Origin: Lachnospiraceae bacterium
GTDB lineage: Bacteria > Bacillota > Clostridia > Lachnospirales > Lachnospiraceae
DNA length: 64,000 nucleotides
NCBI GenBank assembly: GCA_022483465.1
Contig: JAKVNF010000001.1
Coordinates: 62,001-126,000, forward strand
Reading direction: 5' to 3'
Shown piece by piece: positions 46,395 to 55,220 of this stretch. The position numbers were made by a program, and so were the translations under genes. Positions within the stretch are counted from its first letter, which is position 1. Every line of letters begins with the position of its first letter. The notes under the pieces were generated by a model that ran no database searches, had not been told where the DNA came from, and saw only the letters and a program-made list of their open reading frames with translations.

Positions 46395-46433
46395 AAAAGA
46401 GGAAGAAATGATCTTGTCATCTCTTCCTCTTTT
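46395..46433. terminator. 12-bp terminator-like hairpin upstream of the giant Wzz gene
   Basis: AAAAGAGGAAGA / TCTTCCTCTTTT, perfect, 15-base loop, symmetric so it could act on either strand. It lies 66 bases upstream of the Wzz-like start codon and next to the IS91-type unit. It may be a terminator for readthrough out of that unit, or the original terminator of the upstream polysaccharide genes. No clear promoter for the Wzz-like gene was found in 46333-46610. Confidence 0.6.
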
Positions 46434-46610
46434 CTGTATTCTACAAAAAAAATAACCCACAGATGACCTTGATTGGCGTCGAGCGTTCATCCATGGGGCT
46501 CTCATAAGCAAGGTGAGTTTATCAAGTCCCTTGCAAATCTGCAAGCCCCATCTTTGTCGGCCGGCCAATCATGAGTTTCATCCCCATACCATCATTGCCG
46601 GAACGATTTC

Positions 46611-47531
46611 ATGAGATACCTTGATTCCCCGAAATTCAAAACCGAACTGTCCAGGCTGGAAGTATTTCTGTCCCTGATCGACTACCGCGAGTCTACCATT
46701 CAGGGCTATCTGCAGACCGTCTTCGAGTGCTGTGAATGGCTTGAGAGAACCTATCATGTTTCCCTCGATGATGCTGATCTTGAACAGCTTCAGAGTTTTC
46801 TCGTTTATCTCCATAAGCCCATAAGCAAAGGCGGGAGAGAGCTCAAGCCCAGATCTGTCAACGTCTACAACGTCAGCATCCGGCGTTATCGTGCTTCCGT
46901 TGCGCATGCTCCCATCCCTCTGGAAAACCTTCCGCTGATGAAGGTGGATCATACCCTCCCGAAGGTACCGACGCGTCAGGAAGTGCAGAAGCTGATTATG
47001 GGGACGAAAGATCCGAGAAACCGCCTGATTCTCGCCCTCGGCTTTGGCTGTGCGCTCCGTCTGAATGAAGTCCTGTCTCTGCGCTTCGGTGATATCTCCA
47101 TCAAAAGAATGCAGATCACAATTCGTGCGGAAGTCAGCAAGAACCGAAATGAAGGGAAGGTCGAACTTCCAAAAGATCTCGCGCGGATGCTCTACTTCTA
47201 CTTCAAAAGATTCCGTCGGGATGCCGGAGAGGGGGACTACCTTTTTCCCGGCAGAGATGCCGCACATCATCTGTCTGACGGAGCAGTGCAGCGCTTCTTT
47301 CAGAAGCGCCTGAAAGAACTCGGATGGGAAAACCGCGGATATCATTTCCATTCCCTCCGACACGCCCATGCGCTTTTCTACTATCAGGGCGGCGCTGATC
47401 TCTTTCAGGTACAGGTCAGACTTCGGCACCGCTCCATTGCTTCCACGATGATCTACGTACAGCTGGATGGTCAGCTTCAGGAGAGAAAAAACGTTGCAAA
47501 CCCCTTCGACGGAAACGGCTTCGCGCTCTGA
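46611..47531 (+). CDS. Tyrosine recombinase/integrase of an IS91-type unit
   Basis: 306 residues. The SAM-like N-terminal DNA-binding domain covers about residues 8-105. The catalytic domain holds the Arg in GCALRLNEVLSLRFGD, the HxxR box in HFHSLRHAHALF, and a C-terminal RHRSIASTMIYVQ with the nucleophilic Tyr. It is paired with the HUH transposase gene that begins around its stop codon, a known arrangement in Firmicutes IS91-like elements. No obvious ribosome site precedes the ATG at 46611. Confidence 0.88.
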   Translation: MRYLDSPKFKTELSRLEVFLSLIDYRESTIQGYLQTVFECCEWLERTYHVSLDDADLEQLQSFLVYLHKPISKGGRELKPRSVNVYNVSIRRYRASVAHAPIPLENLPLMKVDHTLPKVPTRQEVQKLIMGTKDPRNRLILALGFGCALRLNEVLSLRFGDISIKRMQITIRAEVSKNRNEGKVELPKDLARMLYFYFKRFRRDAGEGDYLFPGRDAAHHLSDGAVQRFFQKRLKELGWENRGYHFHSLRHAHALFYYQGGADLFQVQVRLRHRSIASTMIYVQLDGQLQERKNVANPFDGNGFAL

Positions 47532-47544
47532 AAAAACAAAAAAG

Positions 47545-48951
47545 ATGGTACCCTCGAGCCGGCCAGGCAGAACCTTCCGCCTTCCTGACAGTCAGACTGC
47601 GATCAGAGTCCGCAGATGCATTACCGGCTTCAGACAGGAAAAAGAGCCTTCAAGATATCGAATCCGCCAGATCTTCCGGAGATTTCTCCCAGACTATCTG
47701 GCAAAGCACGGAAAGGAAATGCCGCCCGAAAAGGTGAAGATTCTCCGTCTCATGGCACAATGCGGCACGGGAGATCTGGGTTATATTGTCTCCATCTGCC
47801 CTGACTGCGGAGAAATTTCGTTTACACCGAGATCCTGCGGCAACTCGAACTGCCCCTGCTGTGGCTTTTTTCGCCGTGAAAAGTGGATCGCTGAGCGCAG
47901 GTCCGAAGTCATTCACGGGATGTCCTACCATCATCTTGTGTTCACGGTTCCCCACGATCTGAATGAGTTGATCTACAACAATCAGAAGGCTCTGCTGGAT
48001 CTTCTGTTTCATTCCGCGCAGGATGCCCTTCTGGAGCTCTGCCTTGAAAGGCACAACATTAAGCCCGGAATCATCATGGTGCTCCACACTTTTGGGAGCA
48101 GTATGACGCTCCACTACCACCTGCACGTGCTGATCTCCGCAGGCGGACTGACACCGGATGACGCCTCCTTTAAGAAGATCAGGGGCTTCTTCCTCCCTGT
48201 CCAGAAGATATCCGGACGATACCGGAAGCACTTCATGAGAGGACTCAAGCGGCTCTACAGAAAGGGAAAACTATCCTTCAATGGCTCTGCCGCACCTTAT
48301 GAGAGTGAGGAGTCATTCCAGAATTTATGCGACGAGTGCTACAAGTGCCTTTGGAATGTCAACCTCAAGAGGTATGGCTCTTATTCTGAAGAAGACAGAG
48401 AACGGGATCCGTCACTTCCGGATGTGGAGGATGTCATAGGTTATTTTGGGCGGTACGCCGACAGAACGGCAATCACATCCTCCCGGATCAGGGACGTCTC
48501 GGACAGCGGTATCACGTTTGAGTACAAGGACTATCATACCGATGGCTCGTATGACAAGAAGGACATGGTACTCACGCCGGAAGAATTCATCCGACGGTTT
48601 TCACTTCACATCCTTCCGAAGGGAGTACGCAAGATCCGGATGGCAGGGTATCTTGCCGGGAATGTCCGTAAAAAGAAGCTTGCAAGGATCCACGAAATTC
48701 TGGGTGATGAATATGTACCGAGTCTGATTCGCGGAATGAAAAGCTGTGAGGTCATGAAGGCCCTTTTTGATAAGGATCCGGCCCGCTGCCCCAACTGTGG
48801 GGCACAGATGCATGCCTTCCTCTTCAGCATGGATAAGACAGCGATCTATCTCAGGGCAATGGGGAAGGTTGAAGGAAGCAGCTATATCGAAATACCCCGG
48901 TATTGCCGGGGACCGGATGGAATGTTGGATGTCTCCCATCCGCGCTTTTAA
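47545..48951 (+). CDS. IS91-family HUH transposase
   Basis: About 468 residues if started at ATG 47545; an earlier start at 47467 overlapping the recombinase gene is possible. N-terminal zinc-binding domain (CPDCG, CGNSNCPCC), the HUH histidines in LHYHLHVLISAGG, then tyrosines in the region VIGYFGRYADRTAITSSRI. A second zinc finger (CPNCG) is near the C-terminus. It moves by rolling-circle replication. The frame is intact. Confidence 0.92.
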   Translation: MVPSSRPGRTFRLPDSQTAIRVRRCITGFRQEKEPSRYRIRQIFRRFLPDYLAKHGKEMPPEKVKILRLMAQCGTGDLGYIVSICPDCGEISFTPRSCGNSNCPCCGFFRREKWIAERRSEVIHGMSYHHLVFTVPHDLNELIYNNQKALLDLLFHSAQDALLELCLERHNIKPGIIMVLHTFGSSMTLHYHLHVLISAGGLTPDDASFKKIRGFFLPVQKISGRYRKHFMRGLKRLYRKGKLSFNGSAAPYESEESFQNLCDECYKCLWNVNLKRYGSYSEEDRERDPSLPDVEDVIGYFGRYADRTAITSSRIRDVSDSGITFEYKDYHTDGSYDKKDMVLTPEEFIRRFSLHILPKGVRKIRMAGYLAGNVRKKKLARIHEILGDEYVPSLIRGMKSCEVMKALFDKDPARCPNCGAQMHAFLFSMDKTAIYLRAMGKVEGSSYIEIPRYCRGPDGMLDVSHPRF

Positions 48952-49140
48952 TAAAGATTCTTTTCAGGTCATCTGCCCGGATGGCCTATTTCTCATGTCA
49001 CAACGTCTGTAAATCCCACCCGGTCAACGGTTCAGAAGAAGAAAGATGGGTTTCTGAGCCAGGGTATTCAAGCCAAGTCGGATGCTAAAAATTCCTAACT
49101 ATTCCCATAGTCTACGCTGAGAGCGATTCGGTTCAAAACA

Positions 49141-49183
49141 AAGGATAGTTGCCGGCCCCCTACGGGAACCGGCAACTATCCTT
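49141..49183 (-). terminator. Strong terminator of the upstream polysaccharide unit
   Basis: AAGGATAGTTGCCGG pairs perfectly with CCGGCAACTATCCTT (15 bp) and is followed by TTTGTTTT on the minus strand. The reading frame of the GT2 gene runs into the stem and ends inside its loop. Confidence 0.85.
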
Positions 49184-51049
49184 CACAATTTGTTCTTTCC
49201 TCCCTCCCGCTGTTCTCTCCTGCTGCGCCTGCTGGCGCTGTTCCATCCGTTCAAATCCCCTGTTCTCCTCTTCTCCGGCTGCTGTTTTCCTCTCGTCTCC
49301 TGTTTCTGTCCCCGGCGCCGGCCCGGGCTGTCTCCTTCCTTCCTGTTGTGCGGCTTTTGCATCGCTGTCACCAGTTTCTCCCGCCGCCCCGCCCTTCCTC
49401 CCTTCCCTTCCGGGGCGGCTCCTTTTTTGGTCCCTTTTGCTTGCCGTACTTTTTCCTGCTTCTTCCCCTGAAGTGCACCTTACGTCCGGTCCGGCGGGTC
49501 CGCTGTGTCCTTCGGACCCGCTGATGACGGTTTCTTTGTGTGTTCGTCTGTATCGGAATGCATGTCGTTTGGTTGGTTGTCTTTTTGTTTTGGTGTCATC
49601 CTTCCGGCCCCCGACGGGGTGCACGCTTCCCGCCCTGCCGCGCGGGGTGCTTCCCATCCCTCCCTTCGTAGCCCCGGCACGGCCTCCTCTTTCCGCCAGT
49701 TTGATGTGTCTTCGTCTTTTCTGTCTGCCTCCTTTCCCCGCCCGCCCGCCAAACATCTCTTGTGACTGCCTTCTCCTCCTGGCCTCCCGGAATTCCAGGA
49801 GCCTCGGGAAGGCGAGAAGGAGTGCGGTGGCGGCAAGGAGCCGAACGTCCCGGCACCGGTCACGAACATGCTCTCTGCCCTTCCTCGTTCCGCCCGGCAG
49901 ATCCCGCAGGGCACCTCCTGTCAGCTGCCGGGTCTCCTGCCAAATGGCCTGCTTCCGGATCTTTTGCTGTGCGCGCTCCCTGTGATTGGGATCCTCCCGG
50001 TTTTGCCCTGCCGGGCCCTGCCAGTTCCCGCACCGGTACCGGACGGTTTCCCGACGCTCTTTTGTATCCCGGGCGAGGATTGCCAGCAGAGCTGCCCGCC
50101 TTCTCTTTGCCGGAAGGCGCTCCGTTTCATACCGAAGGAAGGGGCGGTGGATCTCTGCCGCTTCCCGGGAGAGGTCTTCCAGGTAGCGTTTGGTTTCCTG
50201 TTCGTTTTCCATCTCCCTTGCGGGGCCGCCCCAGCGGTCTGCCATGCTCTTCCTGCTGTGGATCCGGTAGAGGGTCGTCTCCTCGTTTCCCATCCAGAGG
50301 GAGCCCCGGAGGGAGAGGAAGGTGACAAGGACCCAGTCCCCGAACCAGTGGTGCTGGAGGCGCTCCGGGATGTCCCGCAGGTCTTTTGTCCGCACGAGGA
50401 AGCTGGAGAGCTGGGTTCCCAGCGCCTCCCAGGTCTCCAGGACCTCCCGCTGGGAGAGCCTTCGATACCGGATCCCGAAGCTTGCCTGGCTGTGCAGCGG
50501 GGCCCTTTGGGAGATCCCAAAGGATTCCTCCCTGCCCCCGCGGCCTTTCGGGATACTGGGTTTTTCGGCACGCTCCTGCCCCGCCTGCAGGACGCGGACC
50601 CGGCTGCAGACAAGGACCGCGTCCCCATGCGCTGCCATCCACCCAACCTGCTGCCGGAGCTTATCCTTCCGGATCCATGCGTCATCCCCCTCGCAAAATG
50701 CCACCCATGGACTTCGCACCAGGGGAAGGAGGATCTTCGTGGTGATCTTCCTCCCGGCCTCGTACTGGTTGTCCCGCTCCCGGATCAGGACGATGCGTCC
50801 TGGATACCTCCTCTGCAGTTTTTCACAGAGGTCCCCGGTGCGGTCCGTGGAGGCATCGTCGTGGAGGAGGATCGCAGCGGGAAAGGGTGCATCCTGCGAA
50901 AGGATCCCCTCCACCGCTTCCTCGATGGTGTCCTCCTGGTTGTGGGCGGTCACAAGGACCGTGACCAGGGCCCTTCGAAGGATGGGCTCCGGGTCCTCTG
51001 GCAGGATCACCGCGCCCGCGGGGAGGGAACTTCTCCCGGCGCCCTCCAT
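49160..51049 (-). CDS. GT2-family glycosyltransferase with long charged tail
   Basis: Up to 629 residues. GT2 (GT-A fold) core in the first ~330: VTVLVTAHNQEDTIEEAVEG, AILLHDDASTDRTGD (nucleotide-binding Asp), WVAFCEGDDAWIRKDKL (metal-binding Asp pair) and HWFGDWVLVTFLSL. The remaining ~300 residues are Arg/Gly/Glu/Lys-rich, with one short hydrophobic patch (LLAATALLLAF), and end inside the terminator stem. The tail is probably the translated form of a purine-rich spacer. The ATG overlaps the stop of the preceding small gene (TGATG), which implies coupling. It adds one sugar to the lipid-linked repeat unit. Confidence 0.8.
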   Translation of the reverse strand: MEGAGRSSLPAGAVILPEDPEPILRRALVTVLVTAHNQEDTIEEAVEGILSQDAPFPAAILLHDDASTDRTGDLCEKLQRRYPGRIVLIRERDNQYEAGRKITTKILLPLVRSPWVAFCEGDDAWIRKDKLRQQVGWMAAHGDAVLVCSRVRVLQAGQERAEKPSIPKGRGGREESFGISQRAPLHSQASFGIRYRRLSQREVLETWEALGTQLSSFLVRTKDLRDIPERLQHHWFGDWVLVTFLSLRGSLWMGNEETTLYRIHSRKSMADRWGGPAREMENEQETKRYLEDLSREAAEIHRPFLRYETERLPAKRRRAALLAILARDTKERRETVRYRCGNWQGPAGQNREDPNHRERAQQKIRKQAIWQETRQLTGGALRDLPGGTRKGREHVRDRCRDVRLLAATALLLAFPRLLEFREARRRRQSQEMFGGRAGKGGRQKRRRHIKLAERGGRAGATKGGMGSTPRGRAGSVHPVGGRKDDTKTKRQPTKRHAFRYRRTHKETVISGSEGHSGPAGPDVRCTSGEEAGKSTASKRDQKRSRPGREGRKGGAAGETGDSDAKAAQQEGRRQPGPAPGTETGDERKTAAGEEENRGFERMEQRQQAQQERTAGGRKEQIVKDSCRFP

Positions 51050-51420
51050 CAGAGCGCCCTCACAAAGAGGAGCCGGTCTTCCGCGGGGTCTGCCGCATCG
51101 GATGCTGCCGCGGCAGGCGGGATCCCCCGCATTTTTTTCTCTGCCGTGGTGACGGTGCCGGGGATGTGTTCCCTGTGTTCTCTTCGCGGCCAGCAGCTCT
51201 CTCCCGGCGCGATGAAAAGACTTCCTTCCGGTGCCCCGCTAAGGCCCGGCGCCTCCCAGGCAAGGACGAGGCCCTCCTCCTGCTCTTTTTGTCTCTCCCT
51301 GGTCTGCCTGCAGGGGACAGCGCCTGGCCGGTCCCGGAGCCCCAAAAGGCGCGGATACGGCCTTCCCTCCCAGCGGCGCATGCGCCTTCCCCTGATCTTA
51401 CTGGTTCTCTCTGGTTCCAT
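51049..51420 (-). CDS. Small hypothetical protein, coupled to the GT2 gene
   Basis: 123 residues. The start is well supported (AAGGAGG 7 bases before ATG 51420) and the stop overlaps the next start as TGATG, so it is probably a real gene. Structured-looking parts are RWEGRPYPRLLGLRDRPG and GLVLAWEAPGLSGAPEGSLF, then a short DRLLFVRAL end, separated by charged segments. I do not recognise the family. Its place between the ATP-grasp/GNAT gene and the GT2 gene suggests a role in sugar modification or transfer, but nothing in the sequence proves it. Confidence 0.45.
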   Translation of the reverse strand: MEPERTSKIRGRRMRRWEGRPYPRLLGLRDRPGAVPCRQTRERQKEQEEGLVLAWEAPGLSGAPEGSLFIAPGESCWPRREHREHIPGTVTTAEKKMRGIPPAAAASDAADPAEDRLLFVRAL

Positions 51421-51465
51421 CCTGCTTCCTCCTTCTGTTTTCCCTTTCTGATTTTCCCCGGCTGC

Positions 51466-53391
51466 TCACCCCGCGGCGCCCCGCAAAAACCGAAGCGTCT
51501 CCTCCCTGCCGGCGATCCCATAGCCGAGGCGCAGGTAGAGGCGAAGCGCCTGGGAATTGGTTCTCGATGCGGTAAAGCACATCCTCTCCAGGCCCTGCTT
51601 CCTTGCCAGGTCCTCGCAGATCCGGATCATCCGCTCCCCGATGTGGCAGTTCCGGTACGCGGGGAGGACCGCAAGGAAGCTGATCACCGCACTCTTTCCA
51701 TCCGCTCCGCCGTTGACATAGCCCCAGGCGAAGGAAACCGGGGTTCCCCCGGTGGGGAACTTCCCAGCGGGAAGTTTTTCTGCCGTCTGCCCTGCCTCCC
51801 CGGCCACGCAGGCCAGGGCAAAGCCCTGGGCGGCGATCTTGTCCGCAAGGTGCCGGAGCGATATGGACCTTTCCGAGAGGGGCGGTGTCACGAGCTCCCC
51901 GAAGCTGCCAAGGAGCCTCTCGATCTTGCCCGGATCATGGACAAAGCGGAAGGTAAGACTCCCCGCGGGGAGGGTGCGGACCACGGTGACGACCTTCCGG
52001 CAGGCGATGCCGGGGCGCAGGGCAAGGCGGGGATCTGTGGGACCCTCTCCCCCTGCCGGCAGCGCATCGCCTGCGTCCGACGATGGTGCCGCCTCCTGCA
52101 GGTGGAAGGACGGCGTCCGCTCCTTCGTCACCTCGGTGCGCACTGGTGGCGCAATGCACGTGCGTGCTCCCGGAGCGCTTTCTTCGCTCTTCTTCCTTCC
52201 CGCCCGCCAGTCCAGGACCCACTCCAGGAGCGCCGCGGGGAGGTCGCACCCCGCAGCGAAGCTGAAGGGAAAGCCGCCCCCGAAGCGGGGGTTGACATCG
52301 AGGACGCAGGGCGTTCTCCCATCTGTCCCCACGATGACGTCCACATCCAGGAGGACCCTTGGGTGAAACAGGGCGGCGAGCTTCTCCCCAAGATCCAGGA
52401 GGGGCGGGGCGTCTCTCCCGTCCAGGGTCACCGCCTCCATGGTCTCCCCGCCCGCCATGCGGACCTTTCTTCGGATCAGGGTGGTCTGGTACGTTCCCTC
52501 CAGGTCACAGATGACATCCAGGCCGTACTCCCCGGAAAGAAGCGCACCGGGGGCCGGCGTCCTGTCTCCCGCCCCTTTGGTCTCGATCTTCTGCTGGATG
52601 AGAAGCTTTGGATCCCCGTCTCCGGTCCAGATCTTGGCTTCGTCTGCTGCCTCCCGCTGGGCCCTTGCAATCAGGACCGGGAGTTCCTCCCCCGCTGTCA
52701 CCTCATAGGCTGCCAGGGACCCGTTGCCGTGGGCGGGCTTGATGATGAGGGGAAAGGTGAGGGTCCCCTCCGAAAGGAGCCGCTCCGCCTCCTCGAGGCT
52801 CCCCGCCGTCACCGGCACTGGGATCCCGTGGTCACGAAGGTAGGCCATGCAGGCCGCCTTGTCCTCGCAGCGGTCCGCGCTTTCCTGGTCCGGGGCAAGG
52901 AGGCAGGTCCCCTGCGCGGCAAAGAGGTCCCGGTACCGGGAGAGGACCCACACGTCCAGGTCGATGAGGGGGATCAGAAGGTCAATCCGGTGCGCCCTGC
53001 AGAAGGCAAGGAGAAAGGAGACATACCGCCCCTCCGGGACGCGCTCCCGATTCTCCCCTCCCCCGGTGCGCTCCGGCCGTGTCACCTGTTCCGCAGGGCC
53101 CAGGATGGGCGGGAGCGCGACCGGGACGATGGCAGCCTCCCCGGCCCCGATCCTGCCGGTGCAGTCCCCGGCGTAGATCACGCCGGAAAGGTTCTCCTTT
53201 GACATTGCCCGGGCAAAGTAGTCCGCCAGGTAGGCGCGCTTTCCGAAGGAGGTGAACAGGAGGTTCACGGTGCGGTCTTTTCTTCCCGGTGCGCTTCTGC
53301 CTTCGCTCTTCTTTGCCCCGGGCAGGGCGCCCCGCGTGTTCTCCCGACATGCCCCGGCGCCCTGTTGATAACCATCATTGGTATCGATCAT
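51466..53391 (-). CDS. ATP-grasp ligase fused to GNAT acetyltransferase
   Basis: 641 residues from ATG 53391 (MIDTNDGYQQ) with AAAGGGG upstream; the frame is open 52 codons further. After a charged leader the ATP-grasp part begins at VNLLFTSFGKRAYLADYF and contains TFPLIIKPAHGNGS (ATP loop), AKIWTGDGDPKLLIQQ and CVLDVNPRFGGGFP (metal-binding Asn/Asp), like PylC- or carbamoyl-phosphate-synthase-type ligases. A GNAT domain fills the last ~170 residues (KSAVISFLAVLPAYRNCHIG acetyl-CoA site, NSQALRLYLRLGYG). The join (residues ~380-460) is low-complexity. The fusion probably joins an amino-acid or amine to a sugar or carboxylate and acetylates it, decorating the polymer; that is inference. Confidence 0.8.
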   Translation of the reverse strand: MIDTNDGYQQGAGACRENTRGALPGAKKSEGRSAPGRKDRTVNLLFTSFGKRAYLADYFARAMSKENLSGVIYAGDCTGRIGAGEAAIVPVALPPILGPAEQVTRPERTGGGENRERVPEGRYVSFLLAFCRAHRIDLLIPLIDLDVWVLSRYRDLFAAQGTCLLAPDQESADRCEDKAACMAYLRDHGIPVPVTAGSLEEAERLLSEGTLTFPLIIKPAHGNGSLAAYEVTAGEELPVLIARAQREAADEAKIWTGDGDPKLLIQQKIETKGAGDRTPAPGALLSGEYGLDVICDLEGTYQTTLIRRKVRMAGGETMEAVTLDGRDAPPLLDLGEKLAALFHPRVLLDVDVIVGTDGRTPCVLDVNPRFGGGFPFSFAAGCDLPAALLEWVLDWRAGRKKSEESAPGARTCIAPPVRTEVTKERTPSFHLQEAAPSSDAGDALPAGGEGPTDPRLALRPGIACRKVVTVVRTLPAGSLTFRFVHDPGKIERLLGSFGELVTPPLSERSISLRHLADKIAAQGFALACVAGEAGQTAEKLPAGKFPTGGTPVSFAWGYVNGGADGKSAVISFLAVLPAYRNCHIGERMIRICEDLARKQGLERMCFTASRTNSQALRLYLRLGYGIAGREETLRFLRGAAG

Positions 53392-53565
53392 CTGTATTTC
53401 CCCTTTCCCCTGTTGGATGGTGCATTGCTTTTGTCTGTCCGCCGATGTCCCGGCGCTTTGTTTTCCCGCATCCGGCATTTCACCGGCGTATGGTTTCTTG
53501 TGTGGTTTTTGGTCCCTGTCTGGCCCCCGCTCCTTTCTGTGCGGCACGCGCCCCCCAGCATTCCC

Positions 53566-55152
53566 TCAGATCCTGCCCCGCAGAAAAAAGTACAGGGGAA
53601 GGCCCACGATGGCTGCTGTGGAGAGGGCCGGCAGGAGGGCTTTGCACTCCTCCCAGGGCCGTACCCCCAGCGCCCGCCGCAGGGGGTGGAGATTGATGGG
53701 GAGGGCAAGGAGGGAGGATAGCAGGTCCGTCCCCGCAAGGACCAGGGCAGGACTTGCGCCCCCAAAGAGCGCGGGGTGCCGCCCCTGCAGAAAGGCGGGA
53801 AGAAGGAGCAGGAGGGACAGGAGCTTCTTTCTTCCCTCGAGCCGGACCAGGGCTCCGCTCCTGCCGCACCCCCGAAGGGCTGCGACGTGCAGGGCGTGGA
53901 CGGGATAGAGGGCGCAGGCAAGGCACTCCAGCGCGCAGATCCCAGAAAGGCCCTGCCAGGCCTGCCCCAGAAGAAGGGGGAGGAGCTTCCCCGCACTGGC
54001 GGCCAGAAGCCCCGCCGCGGGAAAGACCGCAAGGCCGGTCCTTTGGAGGGCCGCAAGAAAGGCCTCCCTTTGGGCTTCCGCACCCTTGTCAGGCTCCTCC
54101 AGGGGGAGCCGGGCGCTCTCTCTGCCGCGCCCCCGCCCCGCAAAGAGGGGCAGGAGCACAAAGCCGAGGGACGCGGCGAGGTCCTCCGCCAATACCTGCG
54201 GAATCTGCCGCCCCCTGGTGTAGAAGGCAAGGTCTGTCCCGGTGCCGAGAAGACCGAGAAGGAGCGTGCGCAGGTTCCCGGCGGCAAGGTCCAACAGGGC
54301 CGCCGCAAGAAGGTTCCTCCCGTCCCGGGCAAGAGCCCGCAGGGCGCCGGGGCGAAAGCGCCGCCTCCTGCAGGTCGAAAGGGGCCGCCAGCCCGTAAAG
54401 AGGGGACCGGAAATGGCATCCAGGAAGTTTCGAAGCAGGGTCAGGAGAAGAAGTACCGCAAGCCCTTCACGGCCTGCAGGCCGGCAGAGGACTGCCGCCA
54501 GGAGAGCCGCCCCCGGTGCCAGCAGGGCCCCGGGGAGGGCGGACCACAGGTACCTCCGGTACAGGGCGTCCGGGTCCGGGAAGGTTTCTCCCCGCCAGGA
54601 TTCCGGTCTGGTATCCCGCCTGCCCCCTGCGCTGCCCGCTTTGGCTCCCTCGCCACGCTTCTCCGCTGCTTCTGCGTTCCCCACTGTTTCCGCCCCTGCC
54701 CCGGCGCGGAGGGCAAGCTGCACGTGGACTGCAGTGCTCTTCGTCCAGGGGGTGGCAAGGAGGGACAGACAGAGGAGGCGCAGGAAGGTCGCCTCCCCCG
54801 GGCGGCCGAAAATTTGTGCGAGGACCGGGGCAAGAACAAACAGACCGCCAAAGAGGACCAGGGAGGTGAAAAGGCTCACCCGGAACACGGCGCGCTCCAG
54901 GTCCTCGCAGGGCGAAGCGGTCTTTTCGGGAGGGCCCGGCGCCGTTTCCCTTCCTTTCGGTCTTGGCCCCTCCTGCCAGCCCGCCAGGGCATCAAAAAGG
55001 CCCAGCGTCCCCGCAAGATCCGGGAGGGCAAGGAGGGCCATCCAGAAGGCGAGCTCCCCAAAGGCCGCGGGCGCCAGAAGCCGCCCAAGGAGGAGGTTTG
55101 CCGCGGCGCTCCCGCCACGTGCCGCAAGGCGAAGGGCCAGGAGGGCGCGCAC
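53566..55152 (-). CDS. Polysaccharide flippase (Wzx/MATE-like membrane protein)
   Basis: About 528 residues from a GTG at 55152, which gives the usual distance to the first helix. The frame is open upstream through the whole preceding gene, which is misleading. About 12 hydrophobic segments: NLLLGRLLAPAAFGELAFWM, SLFTSLVLFGGLFVLAPVL, LLWSALPGA-type stretches and a C-terminal FFLRGRI. Leu/Ala/Gly-rich helices alternate with short basic loops, and there is a charged insert (EAAEKRGEGAKAGSAGGRR). It should flip lipid-linked repeat units across the membrane for polymerisation. It lies 69 bases after the aminotransferase stop and 175 bases before the ATP-grasp start. Confidence 0.75.
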   Translation of the reverse strand: MRALLALRLAARGGSAAANLLLGRLLAPAAFGELAFWMALLALPDLAGTLGLFDALAGWQEGPRPKGRETAPGPPEKTASPCEDLERAVFRVSLFTSLVLFGGLFVLAPVLAQIFGRPGEATFLRLLCLSLLATPWTKSTAVHVQLALRAGAGAETVGNAEAAEKRGEGAKAGSAGGRRDTRPESWRGETFPDPDALYRRYLWSALPGALLAPGAALLAAVLCRPAGREGLAVLLLLTLLRNFLDAISGPLFTGWRPLSTCRRRRFRPGALRALARDGRNLLAAALLDLAAGNLRTLLLGLLGTGTDLAFYTRGRQIPQVLAEDLAASLGFVLLPLFAGRGRGRESARLPLEEPDKGAEAQREAFLAALQRTGLAVFPAAGLLAASAGKLLPLLLGQAWQGLSGICALECLACALYPVHALHVAALRGCGRSGALVRLEGRKKLLSLLLLLPAFLQGRHPALFGGASPALVLAGTDLLSSLLALPINLHPLRRALGVRPWEECKALLPALSTAAIVGLPLYFFLRGRI

Positions 55153-55220
55153 CCGCCCCGCCGGTGCGCAGGGTTTTCGCGTCGCTCCCCCTGCGGCGTC
55201 CCGGCTTATGCTCCGCGGGA

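Larger units (their letters stand above)
46434..49140 (+). mobile_element. IS91-type unit with its own tyrosine recombinase (boundaries approximate)
   Basis: Two overlapping plus-strand genes, against the orientation of all neighbours, encode a tyrosine recombinase and an HUH transposase. The unit lies between the hairpin at 46395-46433 and the terminator at 49141-49183. IS91-type elements have no inverted repeats or target duplication, so ends cannot be set by eye. It divides the polysaccharide locus into two transcription units. Confidence 0.6.

Noticed and set aside
49160-49900. A separate gene in the 3-prime part of the GT2 frame
   Set aside because: The stretch is charged low-complexity sequence with no internal ribosome site followed by a recognisable domain; it is more simply a tail or translated spacer.
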